Shown in pieces: positions 13,801-26,649 of a DNA stretch of 64,000 nt. The DNA lies in NCBI GenBank assembly GCA_010279815.1, contig QEOQ01000092.1:423112-487111 (forward strand), written 5' to 3'. A program made the translations under genes and the position numbers. Source of the DNA: Brachionus plicatilis (Eukaryota > Rotifera > Eurotatoria > Ploima > Brachionidae). The notes under the pieces are model-generated. The model was not told where the DNA came from, ran no database searches, and saw nothing but the letters and a program-made list of their open reading frames with translations. Every line of letters begins with the position of its first letter. Within the stretch, counting starts at the first letter, position 1.

Positions 13801-14904
13801 ATAAAAAACATTTTGTGTGGTATTATATAAAATTTGAGTTAAAGGCTATATTTCTCATACCCTGTTGTCGATTAAGATTAAATTAATTTCGTGAAGCAAG
13901 TAAGGATTTGGGTCTGAATTTATATGGACTGAAAAAATTTTCAGAATTTTGTTTAGGATTTTGATTAATATTTGCCCGTGATAATAGAAAAAATTTCGGT
14001 CCAGAGATTTTTTAACCTCACTAGAAATTAAAAATTTATTTTGCTCAATTTTTTGTGTGCTGAATTGAATAGCTGTCTGTAAAAATTATTGGTTATGACT
14101 AATCAAGAAAATAAAATTTGATGCGGATATTATTATTGTTTTCTATTTAACAAACTTTAAATTGGATTTTTTATCGGGAATCAAAATTAACGAATTAATA
14201 TGTTAAATGCTTTATATATAAGTCTGCGCTCTTCCTCCAATTTTTTATAAATTTTAATCAGATATTAAATTTTTAAATTCACTTGAATTTTAGAAATTTA
14301 AGTATTATATTTATAAATGATAAATTATAGAAACAAAATGTTTACAAAAAAACGAAACAGAAAAAGAGAATCGGAGAAAATTCGTGAACAAGATATTTTT
14401 ATTTTTGGTAATTATGCTATTGTTAATAAATAAAAATTTTAATTAATTTAAGAAATTTATTTTTTATTTAACAAAGGAAATATCAATGTTAAAAAAAAAA
14501 AATTTTTTTGGGATTAATTTAATTCTTCAACTTATTTTTTCTTATTGTGTTCTTTCGTGATATTATTAGAAAAATTGTAAATTCATTATAAATACATGTA
14601 AAATATATGTATCAATTTTGGCAATTTTTGTAAGAAAATTATAGAAGTCAATTTTTGAATATATTTTTTGTAAAGCATTTTGTTTAGTAAAAAAACTATT
14701 TTCGTCAAAATTTGCCGTTGATGGAACGTCGACGAAGACTCACTTTCCACTATTCAATCTAAAATAAACACAACCCGTTACGTCAATAAATCGGAATTGA
14801 AATTTTAATAAATTCGGATTATGTTCATTTTGAACTGAATAAAAGAACTTTTAATTCTGCAGACTCAGTTTATCACTTCTATTTAAGTTTAATGATGATT
14901 TTTG
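10890..14904. repeat. Composite tandem repeat unit C, 3' truncated
   Basis: This is a second, nearly identical copy of the 6021-10889 unit. It follows unit B through the equivalent of about 10015 (TGCAGACTCAGTTTATCAC at about 14858), then jumps at about 14904 into the minisatellite-bearing start of the next copy. The last 0.9-1 kb of the unit is therefore missing. Differences from unit B are single-base changes and homopolymer length changes, pointing to a fairly recent duplication. Confidence 0.85.
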
Positions 14905-15785
14905 AAAATGCATTTTTTGAAGTCCTTTTTTTGAATGGTTTTTAAAGATTTATTTTTTTAAAACGCCATTATTTAGGTCCTATTTCGGAAGGTCTTTTTA
15001 AGAACCATTTATGTAAACGCTTTTTTTCAGGTCCTTTTTAAGAATGTATATTTTAAGGTCAATTTTTTAAAAACGCGATTTCAGAGGTCCTTTATCGGAG
15101 TGTCTTTTTTAAGGTTCCTTTAAGTTTAATTTTGATTAAAAATTAAAAAAAATTGAGGAAGAGCGCAAACCCTATATACAAAACATTTAACATTTCAATT
15201 CGTAAATTTCTATTTGGAATCTGTTCAGCAAGAAAAAAAAATATCAAATTTAAAGTATGTTAACTAGAAAGCTATATTCTTGACAATATTAAGGAAATAT
15301 CTATCAAAATTTATTATAATCCATTTTCTTGTCAAGATGGATTGATGAATCTGGCTTGTTTGCAATATAATTTGGTTTGGTTCGAGCTATTTATATTTTC
15401 AATTGAAAATTAATTTTTCATCAAAAAAAATTAGTTGTTCAATTTAAAAATTAAATAAAAAACTCTTAATTTGAATCCTTGTTCATTTACTAATAACAAA
15501 ATTATAAGATTAATTTAAATAGTTTTTTTTTTTAAAAGTCTTTTTTAATACTCCATCATACAATAAAAATTTATTTCTGTCTTATTACTCAATTGGTCGA
15601 TTGGACTTAAGCATTTTTTTTGAAAAGTCTCTTTCAAAGTCCTATCTTTTAAAAGCCAAATTTTAGGACATTCCCTCTTCTTTTCATCTATTCGAAGTAG
15701 ATCAAGGATAAAATTATTGTCATAAACAAAATAAATAAAAATTTTAGTACATTATTATCAGGAAACAAATGTGATTTGTGACAAT
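14905..15785. repeat. Composite repeat, partial copy D, ending in the minisatellite
   Basis: The copy matches the unit from its TGCATTTTTTGAAGTCC block (compare 106 and 10976) to the CTTTCAAAGTCC block near 15640. About 15665-15785 is then the reverse complement of the stretch found near 5690-5830 and 10550-10690 (CTATTCGAAG and AACAAATGTGATT blocks). This inverted fragment directly abuts the large minisatellite. Confidence 0.75.
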
Positions 15786-15788
15786 TTT

Positions 15789-16873
15789 AACAATAATAAT
15801 GCAAAACCCTTTCAAAAAAAGGACTTCAAAAAAGACTTTCCCCAAAAAGAACCTCAAAAAAGGCATTTTAAAAAAAGACTTCAAAAAAGCCATTTTCAAA
15901 AAAGGACCTTAAAAAGGGACCTTTAAAATGACCTTCTCTAAAAAGGACCTTTAAATGACCTTCTCAAAAAAGGACTTCAAAATAGGCATTTTCAAGAAAG
16001 GACCTTAAAAATGACCTTCCGAAAAAAGGACTTCAAAAAAGGCTTTTTAAAAAAGGTACCTTAAAAAAAACCTTCTCAAAAAAGAACCTCAAAAAAGGCA
16101 TTTTCAAATAGGGACCTTTAAAAAGGCATTTTCAAAGAAGAACCTCAAAAAAGGCATTTTCAAATAGGGACCTTAAAAATGACCTTCTAAAAAAAGGACT
16201 TCAAAAAAGGCATTTGCAAAAAGGGACCTTTAAAAAGGCATTTTCAAAGAAGGACTTCAAAAAAGGCATTTTCAAAAAGGGACCTTAAAAAGGGAGCTTA
16301 AAAATGACCTTCCATAAAAAGGACTTTAAAAATGACCTTCTCAAAAAAGGCCTTCAGAAAAGGCATTTTCAAAAAGGGACCTTAAAAATGACCTTCTAAA
16401 AAAAGGACTTCAAAATAGGCATTTTCAAAAAGGGACCTTTAAAAGGGACCTTGAAAAACACCTTCCCAAAAAAGAACCTCAAAAAAGGCATTTTCAAAAA
16501 AGGACCTTAAAAATGACCTTCTCTAAAAAGGACCTTAAAAATGACCTTCCCAAAAAAGGACTTCAAAAAAGGCTTTTTAAAAAAGGGACCTTAAAAAAAA
16601 CCTTCTCAAAAAAGGACTTCAAAAAAGGCGTTTTGAAAAAGGGACCTTAAAAAAAACCTTCTCAAAAAAGGACTTCAAAAAAGGCGTTTTGAAAAAGGGA
16701 CCTTTAAAAGGGACCTTGAAAAAGACCTTCCCAAAAAAGAACCTCAAAATAGGCATTTTCAAAAAGGGACCTTAAAAAAGACTTTCCCAAAAAAGGATTT
16801 CAAAAAAGGCATTTTCAAAAGGGACCTTGAAAAAGACCTTCCCAAAAAAGGACTTCAAAAAAGGCTTTTTAAA
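15789..16873 (+). repeat. 28-bp purine-rich minisatellite, left part
   Basis: The tandem monomer is about 28 bp, made of two related halves, roughly AAAAAAGGACTTC (13) and AAAAAAGGCGTTTTC (15). Frequent half variants are GGACCTT and GACCTTCCC. The + strand is strongly purine-rich. Because 28 is not a multiple of 3, all frames cycle, giving spurious lysine- or phenylalanine-rich reading frames on both strands. The array stops in a run of N. Confidence 0.95.
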
Positions 16874-17613
16874 NNNNNNNNNNNNNNNNNNNNNNNNNNN
16901 NNNNNNNNNNNNNNNNNNNNNNNNNNNNNNNNNNNNNNNNNNNNNNNNNNNNNNNNNNNNNNNNNNNNNNNNNNNNNNNNNNNNNNNNNNNNNNNNNNNN
17001 NNNNNNNNNNNNNNNNNNNNNNNNNNNNNNNNNNNNNNNNNNNNNNNNNNNNNNNNNNNNNNNNNNNNNNNNNNNNNNNNNNNNNNNNNNNNNNNNNNNN
17101 NNNNNNNNNNNNNNNNNNNNNNNNNNNNNNNNNNNNNNNNNNNNNNNNNNNNNNNNNNNNNNNNNNNNNNNNNNNNNNNNNNNNNNNNNNNNNNNNNNNN
17201 NNNNNNNNNNNNNNNNNNNNNNNNNNNNNNNNNNNNNNNNNNNNNNNNNNNNNNNNNNNNNNNNNNNNNNNNNNNNNNNNNNNNNNNNNNNNNNNNNNNN
17301 NNNNNNNNNNNNNNNNNNNNNNNNNNNNNNNNNNNNNNNNNNNNNNNNNNNNNNNNNNNNNNNNNNNNNNNNNNNNNNNNNNNNNNNNNNNNNNNNNNNN
17401 NNNNNNNNNNNNNNNNNNNNNNNNNNNNNNNNNNNNNNNNNNNNNNNNNNNNNNNNNNNNNNNNNNNNNNNNNNNNNNNNNNNNNNNNNNNNNNNNNNNN
17501 NNNNNNNNNNNNNNNNNNNNNNNNNNNNNNNNNNNNNNNNNNNNNNNNNNNNNNNNNNNNNNNNNNNNNNNNNNNNNNNNNNNNNNNNNNNNNNNNNNNN
17601 NNNNNNNNNNNNN
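16874..17613. other. Assembly gap, 740 N
   Basis: A continuous run of N lies within the minisatellite, with repeat monomers on both sides. The true gap length is unknown in principle, and long open frames that cross it are artefacts. Confidence 1.
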
Positions 17614-20600
17614 AAAAGGGCCTTAAAATAGGCTTTTTCAAAAAGGTACCAAATAAAGGACTTTCCCAAAAAAGGACCTCAAAAAAGGCTTTCAAAATAA
17701 ACTACTTTAAAAATGGTTTTCAAAAAAGGCCATTAAAAAGGCTTTGTCAAAAAGGGACCTAAAAAAAGGCATATCGAAAAAGGACACCTAAAATGGTGTT
17801 TTCAAAAATGAACCTAAAAAAAGACTTTCCCAATTAAGTACTTTAAAAAGGGGTTTCCAAAAAAGGCGTTTAAAAAATGGATCTAAATAAAGACCTTCCC
17901 AAAAAGGACTTCAAAAAGGCGTTTTCAAAAATGGACCTAAAAAAAGACTTTCCCAATAAAGTTCTTTAAAAAAAACCTTCCCAAAAAAAGAACCTTAAAA
18001 TGGGCGTTTTAATAAATGGACCTAAAAAAAGAACTTCCTAAAAAAAGACTTTTAAAATGGCGTTTTCAAATAAAAAGACCTTAAAAAAGACTTTTCCAAA
18101 AAAAGGGCCTTAAAATAAGCGTTTTCCAAAAAGAACCTTAAAAAAGACCTTTACAAAAAAAGGGCCTTAAAAAAGACCTTTAGAAAAAAGACTTTAAAAA
18201 TGGCGTTTTCAAATAAAAAGACCTTAAAAAAGTCCTTCGCAAAAAAGGGTTTTTCAAAAAGGGACCTAATAAAGTACTTTCCCAAAAATGGACCTTTAAA
18301 AAAAGACTTTCCCAATAAAGTACTTTAAAAAGGGATTTTCAAAAAAGGTGTTTAAAAAATGGATCTTAAAAAAGACCTTCCAAAAAACGACTTCAAAAAA
18401 GGAGTTTTCAAAAACGGACCTCAAAAAAGACCTTCCATAAAAAGACTTTTAAAATGGCGTTTTCAAATAAAAAGACCTTAAAAAAGACCTTCCCAAAAAG
18501 GACCTCAAAAAAGGCGTATTCAAAAGTGGAACTAAAAAAAGACTTTCCCAATAAAGTACTTTAAAAAGGGGTTTTCAAAAAAGGACCTTAAAAAAAACCT
18601 TTCCAAAAAAAGGGCCTTAAAATAGGCTTTTTCAAAAAGGTACCAAATAAAGGACTTTCCCAAAAAAGGACCTCAAAAAAGTCGTTTTCAGAAGATGACC
18701 TCAAAAAGACGTTTTCAAAAAAGGACCTTAAAAAAGACTATCCCAAAAAGGACCCCTAAAATTGCGTTTTGAATAATGATTCTTAAAAAAGACCTTCTCA
18801 AAAAAGGATTCAATAAAGGACTTTCCCAAAAATGGACCTAAAAAAAGACTTTCCCAATAATGTAATTTTAAAGGGGTTTTCAAAAAGGGACTTTAAAAAA
18901 GGCTTATACGGAAAATGACCTTAAAAAAGACCTTTTCAAAAAAGGACCTCAAAATAGGCGTTTTAAAAAGGAACCTTAAAATAGACTTTGCCAATAAAGT
19001 ATTTTAAAAAGGGGTTTTCAAAAAGTACCCCTAAAATGAGGTTTTGAATAATGGATCTTAAAAAAGGCGTTTTCAAAAAGGACTTCAAAAAAGGCGTTTT
19101 CAAAAACGGACCTCAAAAAAGACCTTCCATAAAAAGACTTTTAAAATGGCGTTTTCAAATAAAAAGACCTTAAAAAAGACCTTCCCAAAAAAGACCTCAA
19201 AAAAGCGTATTCAAAAGTGTATCTAAAAAAATACTTATACTTATAATTGCCAATAAAGTACTTTAAAAAGGGGTTTTCAAAGAAGGACCTTAAAAAAAAC
19301 CTTTCCAAAAAAAGGGCCTTAAAATAGGCTTTTTCAAAAAGGGACCAAATAAAGGACTTTCCCAAAAAAGGACCTCAAAAAAGTCGTTTTCAGAAGATGA
19401 CCTCAAAAAGACGTTATCAAAAAAGGACCTTAAAAAAGACTTTCTCAAAAAGGACCCCTAAAATTGCGTTTTGAATAATGATTCTAAAAAAAGACCTTCT
19501 CAAAAAAGGACTTCAAAAAAGGCGTTTTCAAAAACGGACCTCAAAAATAGACTTTGCTAATAAAGTAATTTAAAAAGAGATTTTCAAAAAGGGACCTAAA
19601 AAAAAGACCTTCCCAAAAAAAGACTTTAAAAATGGCGTTTTCAAATAAAAAGACCTTAAAAAGGTCCTTCCCAAAAACGGACTTCAAAAAAGGCTTTTTC
19701 AAAAAGGGACTTAATAAAGGACTTTCCTAATAAAGTACTTTAAAAAAGGCCTTACTAAAATAAGACCTAAAAATAGGCGTTTTCATTAAATGACCTTAAA
19801 AAAGTCTTTCCCAATAAAGGGCCTCCAAGAAAAACGTTTTTAAAAAAGACCAAATGAAAAAGGACTTTCCCAAAAAAGGAATTATAATTGGCGTTTTCAA
19901 AAAGGGACTTAAAAAAAGACTTTCCCAAAAATGGACCTTAAAAAAAGACTTTCCCAATAAAGTACTTTAAAAAGGGGTTTTCAAAAAAGGCGTTTAAAAA
20001 ATGGATCTAAAAAAAGACCTTCCCAAAAAGGACTTCAAAAAAGGCTTTTTCAAAAAGTGACTTAATAAAGGACTTTCCTAATAAAGTACTTTAAAAAAGG
20101 CCTTACTAAAATAAGACCTAAAAATAGGCGTTTTCATAAAATGACCTTAAAAAAGTCTTTCTCAATAAAGGGCCTCCAAGAAAAACGTTTTTAAAAAAGA
20201 CCAAATGAAAAAGGACTTTCCCAAAATAGGAATTATAATTGGCGTTTTCAAAAAGGGACCTAAAAAAAGACTTTGCCAATAAAGTAATTTAAAAAGGGGT
20301 TTTTCAAAAAAGGACCTTAAAAAAGACCTTTACAAAAAAAGGGCCTTAAAAAAGACCTTTACAAAAAAAGGGCCTTAAAAAAGACCTTTAGAAAAAAGAC
20401 TTTTAAAATGGCGTTTTCAAATAAAAAGACCTTAAAAAAGTCCTTCGCAAAAAAGGGTTTTTCAAAAAGGGACCTAAAAAAAGACTTTTAAAATGGCGTT
20501 TTCAAATAAAAAGACCTTAAAAAAGACCTTCCCAAAAAGGACCTCAAAAAAGGCGTATTCAAAAGTGGACCTTAAAAAAAGACTTTCCCAATAAAGTACT

Positions 20601-22906
20601 TTAAAAAGGGGTTTTCAAAAAAGGACCTTAAAAAAAACCTTTCCAAAAAAGGACCCCTAAAATTGCGTTTTGAATAATGATTCTTAAAAAAGACCTTCTC
20701 AAAAAAGGACTTCAAAAAAGGCGTTTTCAAAAACGGACCTCAAAAAAGACCTTTGGAAAAAAGACTTTAAAAAGGCGTTTAAAAAATGGATCTTAAAAAT
20801 GACCTTCCCGAAAAGGACTTCAAAAAAGGCGTTTTCAAAAAAGAACCTTAAAAAAGACTTTGCTAATAAAGTAATTTAAAAAGAGATTTTCAAAAAGGGA
20901 CCTAAAAAAAAGGTCCTTCCCAAAAATGGACTTCAAAAAAGGCTTTTTCAAAAAGGGACCTAATAAAGGACTTTCCCAATAAAGACTTTTAAAATGGCGT
21001 TTTCAAATAAAAAGACCTTAAAAAAGACCTTCCAAAAAAGGACCTCAAAAAAGTCGTTTTCAGAAGATGACCTCAAAAAGACGTTTTCAAAAAAGGACCT
21101 TAAAAAGACTTTCCCAAAAAGGACCCCTAAAATTGTGTTTTGAATAATGATTCTTAAAAAAAGCCTTCTCAAAAAAGGACTTCAAAAAAGGCGTTTTCAA
21201 AAACGAACCTCAAAAAAGACCTTTAGAAAAAAGACTTTAAAAAGGCGTTTAAAAAATGGATCTTAAAAATGACCTTCCCAAAAAAGGACTTCAAAGAAGG
21301 CCTTTTCAAAAAGGGACCTAATAAAGGACTTTCCCAAAAATGGACCTAAAAAAAGACTTTCCCAATAAAGTTATTTTAAAAGGGGTTTTCAAAAAGGGAC
21401 TTTAAAAAAGGCTTATACTGAAAATGACCTTAAAAAAGTCTTTCCCAATGAAGGGCCTCAAAGAAAAACGTTTTCAAAATCGGACCTCAAAAAAGGACTT
21501 TAAAAATGAAGTTTTCAAAAAAGGAATCTGAAAAAGACCTTTTCAAAAAAGGACCTCAAAATAGGCGCTTTCTGAAAGGAACCTTTAAAAAAGACCTTAC
21601 CAAAAAAGGACCTCAAAATATGGGTTTTTAAAAAGAAACCTTAAAATAGACTTTACCAATAAAGTATTTTAAAAAGGGGTTTTCAAAAAGTACCCCTAAA
21701 ATGAGGTTTTGAATAATGGATCTTAAAAAAGGCGTTTTCAAAAAGGACTTTAAAAAAGCCGTTTTCAAAAACGGACCTCAAAAAAGACCTTCCCAATAAA
21801 GGACTTCAAAAAGGCGTTTTCAAAAATGGACCTAAAAAAAGACCATCCCAAAAAAGAACTTTAAAAAGGGGTTTTCAAAAAAGGACCTTAAAAAAGGCCT
21901 TTGCAAAAAAGGGCCTTAAAATAGGCGTTTTTAAAAAGGGACCTAAAAAAAGACTTCTCAATAAAGTAATTTAAATAGGCGTTTTCAAAAAGGGACCTAA
22001 AAAATGACCATCCCAAAAAAAGACTTTTAAAATGGCGTTTTCAAATAAAAAGACCTTAAAAAAAAAATCTTCCCAAAAATGAACCTAAAAAAAGAATTTC
22101 CCAAAAAAGAACTTTAAAAAGGGGTTTTCAAAAAAGGACCTTAAAAAAGGCCTTTGCAAAAAAGGGCCTTAAAATAGGCTTTTTTAAAAAGGGACCTAAA
22201 AAAAGTCTTTACCAAAGAAGGGCCTCCAAGAAAAACGTTTTCAAAATGGGACCTCAAAAAAGACTTTTCTAAAAAGGACCTCTAAAATCGCGTTTTCAAA
22301 AAGGGACCTAATAAAGGACTTTAAAAAAGGCGTTTTCAAAAAGGAACCTTAAAATAGAATTTGCCAATAAAGTAATTTAAAAAAGGGGTTTTCAAAAAGA
22401 GACTCTGTAAAAGACCTTTTCAAAAAGTAACCCTAAAATGAGGTTTTGAATAATGGATCTTAAATAAGGCGTTTTCAAAAAGGACTTTAAAAAAGCCGTT
22501 TTCAAAAATGGACCTCAAAAAAGACCTTCCCAAAAAAGGACTTCAAAGAAGGCCTTTTCAAAAAGGGACCTAATAAAGGACTTTCCCAATAAAGTTATTT
22601 TAAAAGGGGTTTTCAAAAAGGGACTTTAAAAAAGGCTTATACGGAAAATGACCATAAAAAAGTCTTTCCCAATGAAGGGCCTCCAAGAAAAACGTTTTCA
22701 AAATCGGACCTCAAAAAAGGACTTTAAAAAAGAAGTTTTCAAAAAAGGAATCTGAAAAAGACCTTTTCAAAAAAGGACCTCAAAATAAGCGTTTTCTGAA
22801 AGGAACCTTTAAAAAAGACCTTTTCAAAAAAGGACCTCAAAATAGGCGTTTTTAAAAAGGAACCTTATAATAGACTTTGCCAATAAACTATTTTAAAAAG
22901 GGGTTT

Positions 22907-24164
22907 TCAAAAAGTACCCCTAAAATGTGGTTTTGAATAATGGATCTTAAAAAAGGCGTTTTCAAAAAGGACTTTTAAAATGGCGTTTTCAAATAAAAAG
23001 ACCTTAAAAAAGACCTTCCCAAAAAAGGACTTCAAAAAGGCGTTTTCAAAAATGGACCTAAAAAAAGACTTCTCTATAAAGTAATTTAAATAGGCGTTTT
23101 CAAAAAGGGACCTAAAAAATGACCATCCCAAAAAAAGACTTTTAAAATGGCGTTTTCAAATAAAAAGACCTTAAAAAAAAGTCCTTCCCAAAAATGAACC
23201 TAAAAAAAGACTTTCCCAAAAAAGTACTTTAAAAAAGGGGTTTTCAAAAAAGGACCTTAAAAAAGGCCTTTGCAAAAAAGTGCCTTAAAATAGGCGTTTT
23301 TAAAAAGGGACCTAAAAAAAGTCTTTACCAAAGAAGGGCCTCCAAGAAAAACGTTTTCAAAATGGGACCTCAAAAAAGACTTTTCTAAAAAGGACCTCTA
23401 AAATCGCGTTTTCAAAAAGGGACCTAATAAAGGACTTTAAAAAAGGCGTTTTCAAAAAGGAACCTTAAAATAGAATTTGCCAATAAAGTAATTTAAAAAA
23501 GGGGTTTTCAAAAAGAGACTCTGTAAAAGACCTTTTCAAAAAGTACCCCTAAAATGTGGTTTTGAATAATGGATCTTAAAAAAGGCGTTTTCAAAAAGGA
23601 CTTTTAAAATGGCGTTTTCAAATAAAAAGACCTTAAAAAAGACCTTCCCAAAAAAGGACTTCAAAAAGGCGTTTTCAAAAATGGACCTAAAAAAAGACTT
23701 CTCTATAAAGTAATTTAAATAGGCGTTTTCAAAAAGGGACCTAAAAAATGACCATCCCAAAAAAAGACTTTTAAAATGGCGTTTTCAAATAAAAAGACCT
23801 TAAAAAAAAGTCCTTCCCAAAAATGAACCTAAAAAAAGACTTTCCCAAAAAAGTACTTTAAAAAAGGGGTTTTCAAAAAAGGACCTTAAAAAAGGCCTTT
23901 GCAAAAAAGTGCCTTAAAATAGGCGTTTTTAAAAAGGGACCTAAAAAAAGTCTTTACCAAAGAAGGGCCTCCAAGAAAAACGTTTTCAAAATGGGACCTC
24001 AAAAAAGACTTTTCTAAAAAGGACCTCTAAAATCGCGTTTTCAAAAAGGGACCTAATAAAGGACTTTAAAAAAGGCGTTTTCAAAAAGGAACCTTAAAAT
24101 AGAATTTGCCAATAAAGTAATTTAAAAAAGGGGTTTTCAAAAAGAGACTCTGTAAAAGACCTTT
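22907..24164 (+). repeat. Tandem 629-bp higher-order duplication in the minisatellite
   Basis: The segment 22907-23535 is repeated at 23536-24164 with a 629-bp shift. I saw no difference in the blocks I compared, including the TACCCCTAAAATGTGG junction, the GGCGTTTTCAAATAAAAAG block and the GGGCCTCCAAGAAAAACG block. A third copy starts at 24165 and runs for about 60 bp before diverging. Such identity implies a very recent unequal exchange, or an assembly duplication. Confidence 0.85.
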
Positions 24165-25873
24165 TCAAAAAGTACCCCTAAAATGTGGTTTTGAATAATG
24201 GATCTTAAAAAAGGCGTTTTCAAAAAGGACTTCAAAAAAGCCGTTTTCAAAAACGGACCTCAAAAAAGACCTTCCCAAAAAAGGACTTCAAAGAAGGCCT
24301 TTTCAAAAAGGGACCTAATAAAGGACTTTCCCAAAAATGGACCTAAAAAAAGACTTTCCCAATAAAGTAATTTTAAAAGGGGTTTTCAAAAAGGGACTTT
24401 AAAAAAGGCTTATACGGAAAATGACCTTAAAAAAGACCTTTTCAAAAAAGGACCTCAAAATAGGCGTTTTAAAAAGGAACCTTAAAAAAGACTTTGCCAA
24501 TAAAGTATTTTAAAAAGGGGTTTTCAAAAAGTACCCCTAAAATGAGGTTTTGAATAATGGATCTTAAAAAAGGCGTTTTCAAAAAGGACTTTAAAAAAGC
24601 CGTTTTCAAAAACGGACCTCAAAAGAGACCTTCCCAAAAAAGGACTTCATAGAAGGCCTTTTCAAAAAGGGACCAAATAAAGGACTTTCCCAATAAAGTT
24701 ATTTTAAAAAGGGTTTTCAAAAAGGGACCTTAAAAAAAACCTTTCCAAAAAAAGGGCCTTAAAATAGGCTTTTTCAAAAAGGGACCAAATAAAGGACTTT
24801 CCCAAAAAAGGACCTCAAAAAAGTCGTTTTCAGAAGATGACCTCAAAAAGACATTTTCAAAAAAGGACCTTAAAAAAGAAATTCCCAAAAAGGACCCCTA
24901 AAATTGTGTTTTGAATAATGATTCTTAAAAAAGGCCTTCTCAAAAAAGGACTCCAAACAAGGCGTTTTCAAAAACGGACCTCAAAAAAGACCTTCCATAA
25001 AAAGACTTTTAAAATGGCGTTTTCAAATAAAAAGACCTTAAAAAAGACTTTCCCAATAAAGTACTTTAAAAAAGGGTTTCCCAAAAAAGGACCTAAAAAA
25101 AGACTTTCCCAATAAAAAACTTTAAAAAGGCTTTTAAAAAATGGATCTTAAAAAAGACCTTCCATAAAAAGAATTCAAAAAGGCGTTTTCAAAAATGGAC
25201 CTAAAAAAAGACCATCCCAAAAAAAGACTTTTAAAATGGCGTTTTCAAATAAAAAGACCTTAAAAAAAAGTCCTTCCCAAAAATGAACCTAAAAAAAGAC
25301 TTTCCCAAAAAAGAACTTTAAAAAGGGGTTTTCAAAAAAGGACCTTAAAAAAGGCCTTTGCAAAAAAGGGGCTTAAAATAGACGTTTTCAAAAAGTGACC
25401 TAAAAAAAGACTTTCCCAAAAAAAGGACTTTAATAAGAGGTTTTCAAAAAAGGCGTTTACGGAAAATGACCTTAAAAAAGGCCTTTTCAAAAAAAGTGCC
25501 TTAAAATAGGCGTTTTTAAAAAGGGACCTAAAAAAAGTCTTTCCCAATGAAGGGCCTCCAAGAAAAACGTTTTCAAAATGGGACCTCAAAAAAGACTTTT
25601 CTAAAAAGGACCTCTAAAATCGCGTTTTCAAAAAGGGACCTAATAAAGGACTTTAAAAAAGACCTTCCCAAAAAGGACCTCAAAAAAGGGGTTTTCAAAA
25701 ACGGACCTCAAAAAAGACCTTCCCAAAAAAGGACTTCAAAGAAGGCCTTTTCAAAAAGGGACCTAATAAAGGACTTTCCCAAAAATGGACCTAAAAAAAG
25801 ACTTTCCCAATAAAGTTATTTTAAATGGGGTTTTCAAAAAGGGACCTCAAAAAAGACCTTCCGAAAATGGACC

Positions 25874-26649
25874 TAAAAAAAGACTTTGCCAATAAAGGAA
25901 TTTAAAAAGACCCTTTCGAAAAAGGACCTCAAAATAGGCGTTTTCAGAAAGGAACCTTTAAAAAATACCTTTTCGAAAAAAGACCTCAAAAAAGGCGTTT
26001 TCAGAAGAAGACCTCAAAAAAGGCGTTTTCAAAAAGGAACCTTAAAATCGAATTTGCCAATAAAGTAATTTAAAAAGGGGTTTTCAAAAAGGGACTCTGA
26101 AAAAGACCTTTTCAAAAAGTACCCCTAAAATGTGGTTTTGAATAATGAATCTTAAAAAAGCCCTTCCCAAAAAGGACTTCAAAAAAGGCGTTTTCAAAAA
26201 CGGACCTCAAAAAAGACCTTCCCAAAAAAGGACTTCAAAGAAGGCCTTTTCAAAAATGGACCTAAAAAAAGACTTTCCCAATGAAGGGCCTCCAAGAAAA
26301 ACGTTTTCAAAATCGGACCTCAAAAAAGACTTTTCTAAAAAAGACCCCTAAAATCGCGTTTTCAAAAAGGGACCTAATAAAAGACTTTCCCAAAAAAGGA
26401 CTTTAAAAAAGGCGTTTTCAAAAAGGGACCTCAAAAAAGACCTTCCGAAAAAGGACCTAAAAAAAGGCGTTTTCAAAAATGGACCTAAAAAAAGACTTTG
26501 CCAATAAAGGAATTTAAAAAGACCCTTTCGAAAAAGGACCTCAAAATAGGCGTTTTCAGAAAGGAACCTTTAAAAAATACCTTTTCGAAAAAAGACCTCA
26601 AAAAAGGCGTTTTCAGAAGAAGACCTCAAAAAAGGCGTTTTCAAAAAGG
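25874..26649 (+). repeat. 612-bp spaced higher-order duplication in the minisatellite
   Basis: The block 25874-26037 recurs at 26486-26649. Landmarks are GACTTTGCCAATAAAGG, GACCCTTTCG and TTTTCAGAAGAAGACC in the same order, at a shift of 612 bp. It is a second independent example of block-wise amplification inside the array. Confidence 0.75.

Noticed and set aside
16772..17762. Long open frames of 266-311 codons on both strands
   Set aside because: They consist almost entirely of the N gap, and the few real codons at the ends are minisatellite.
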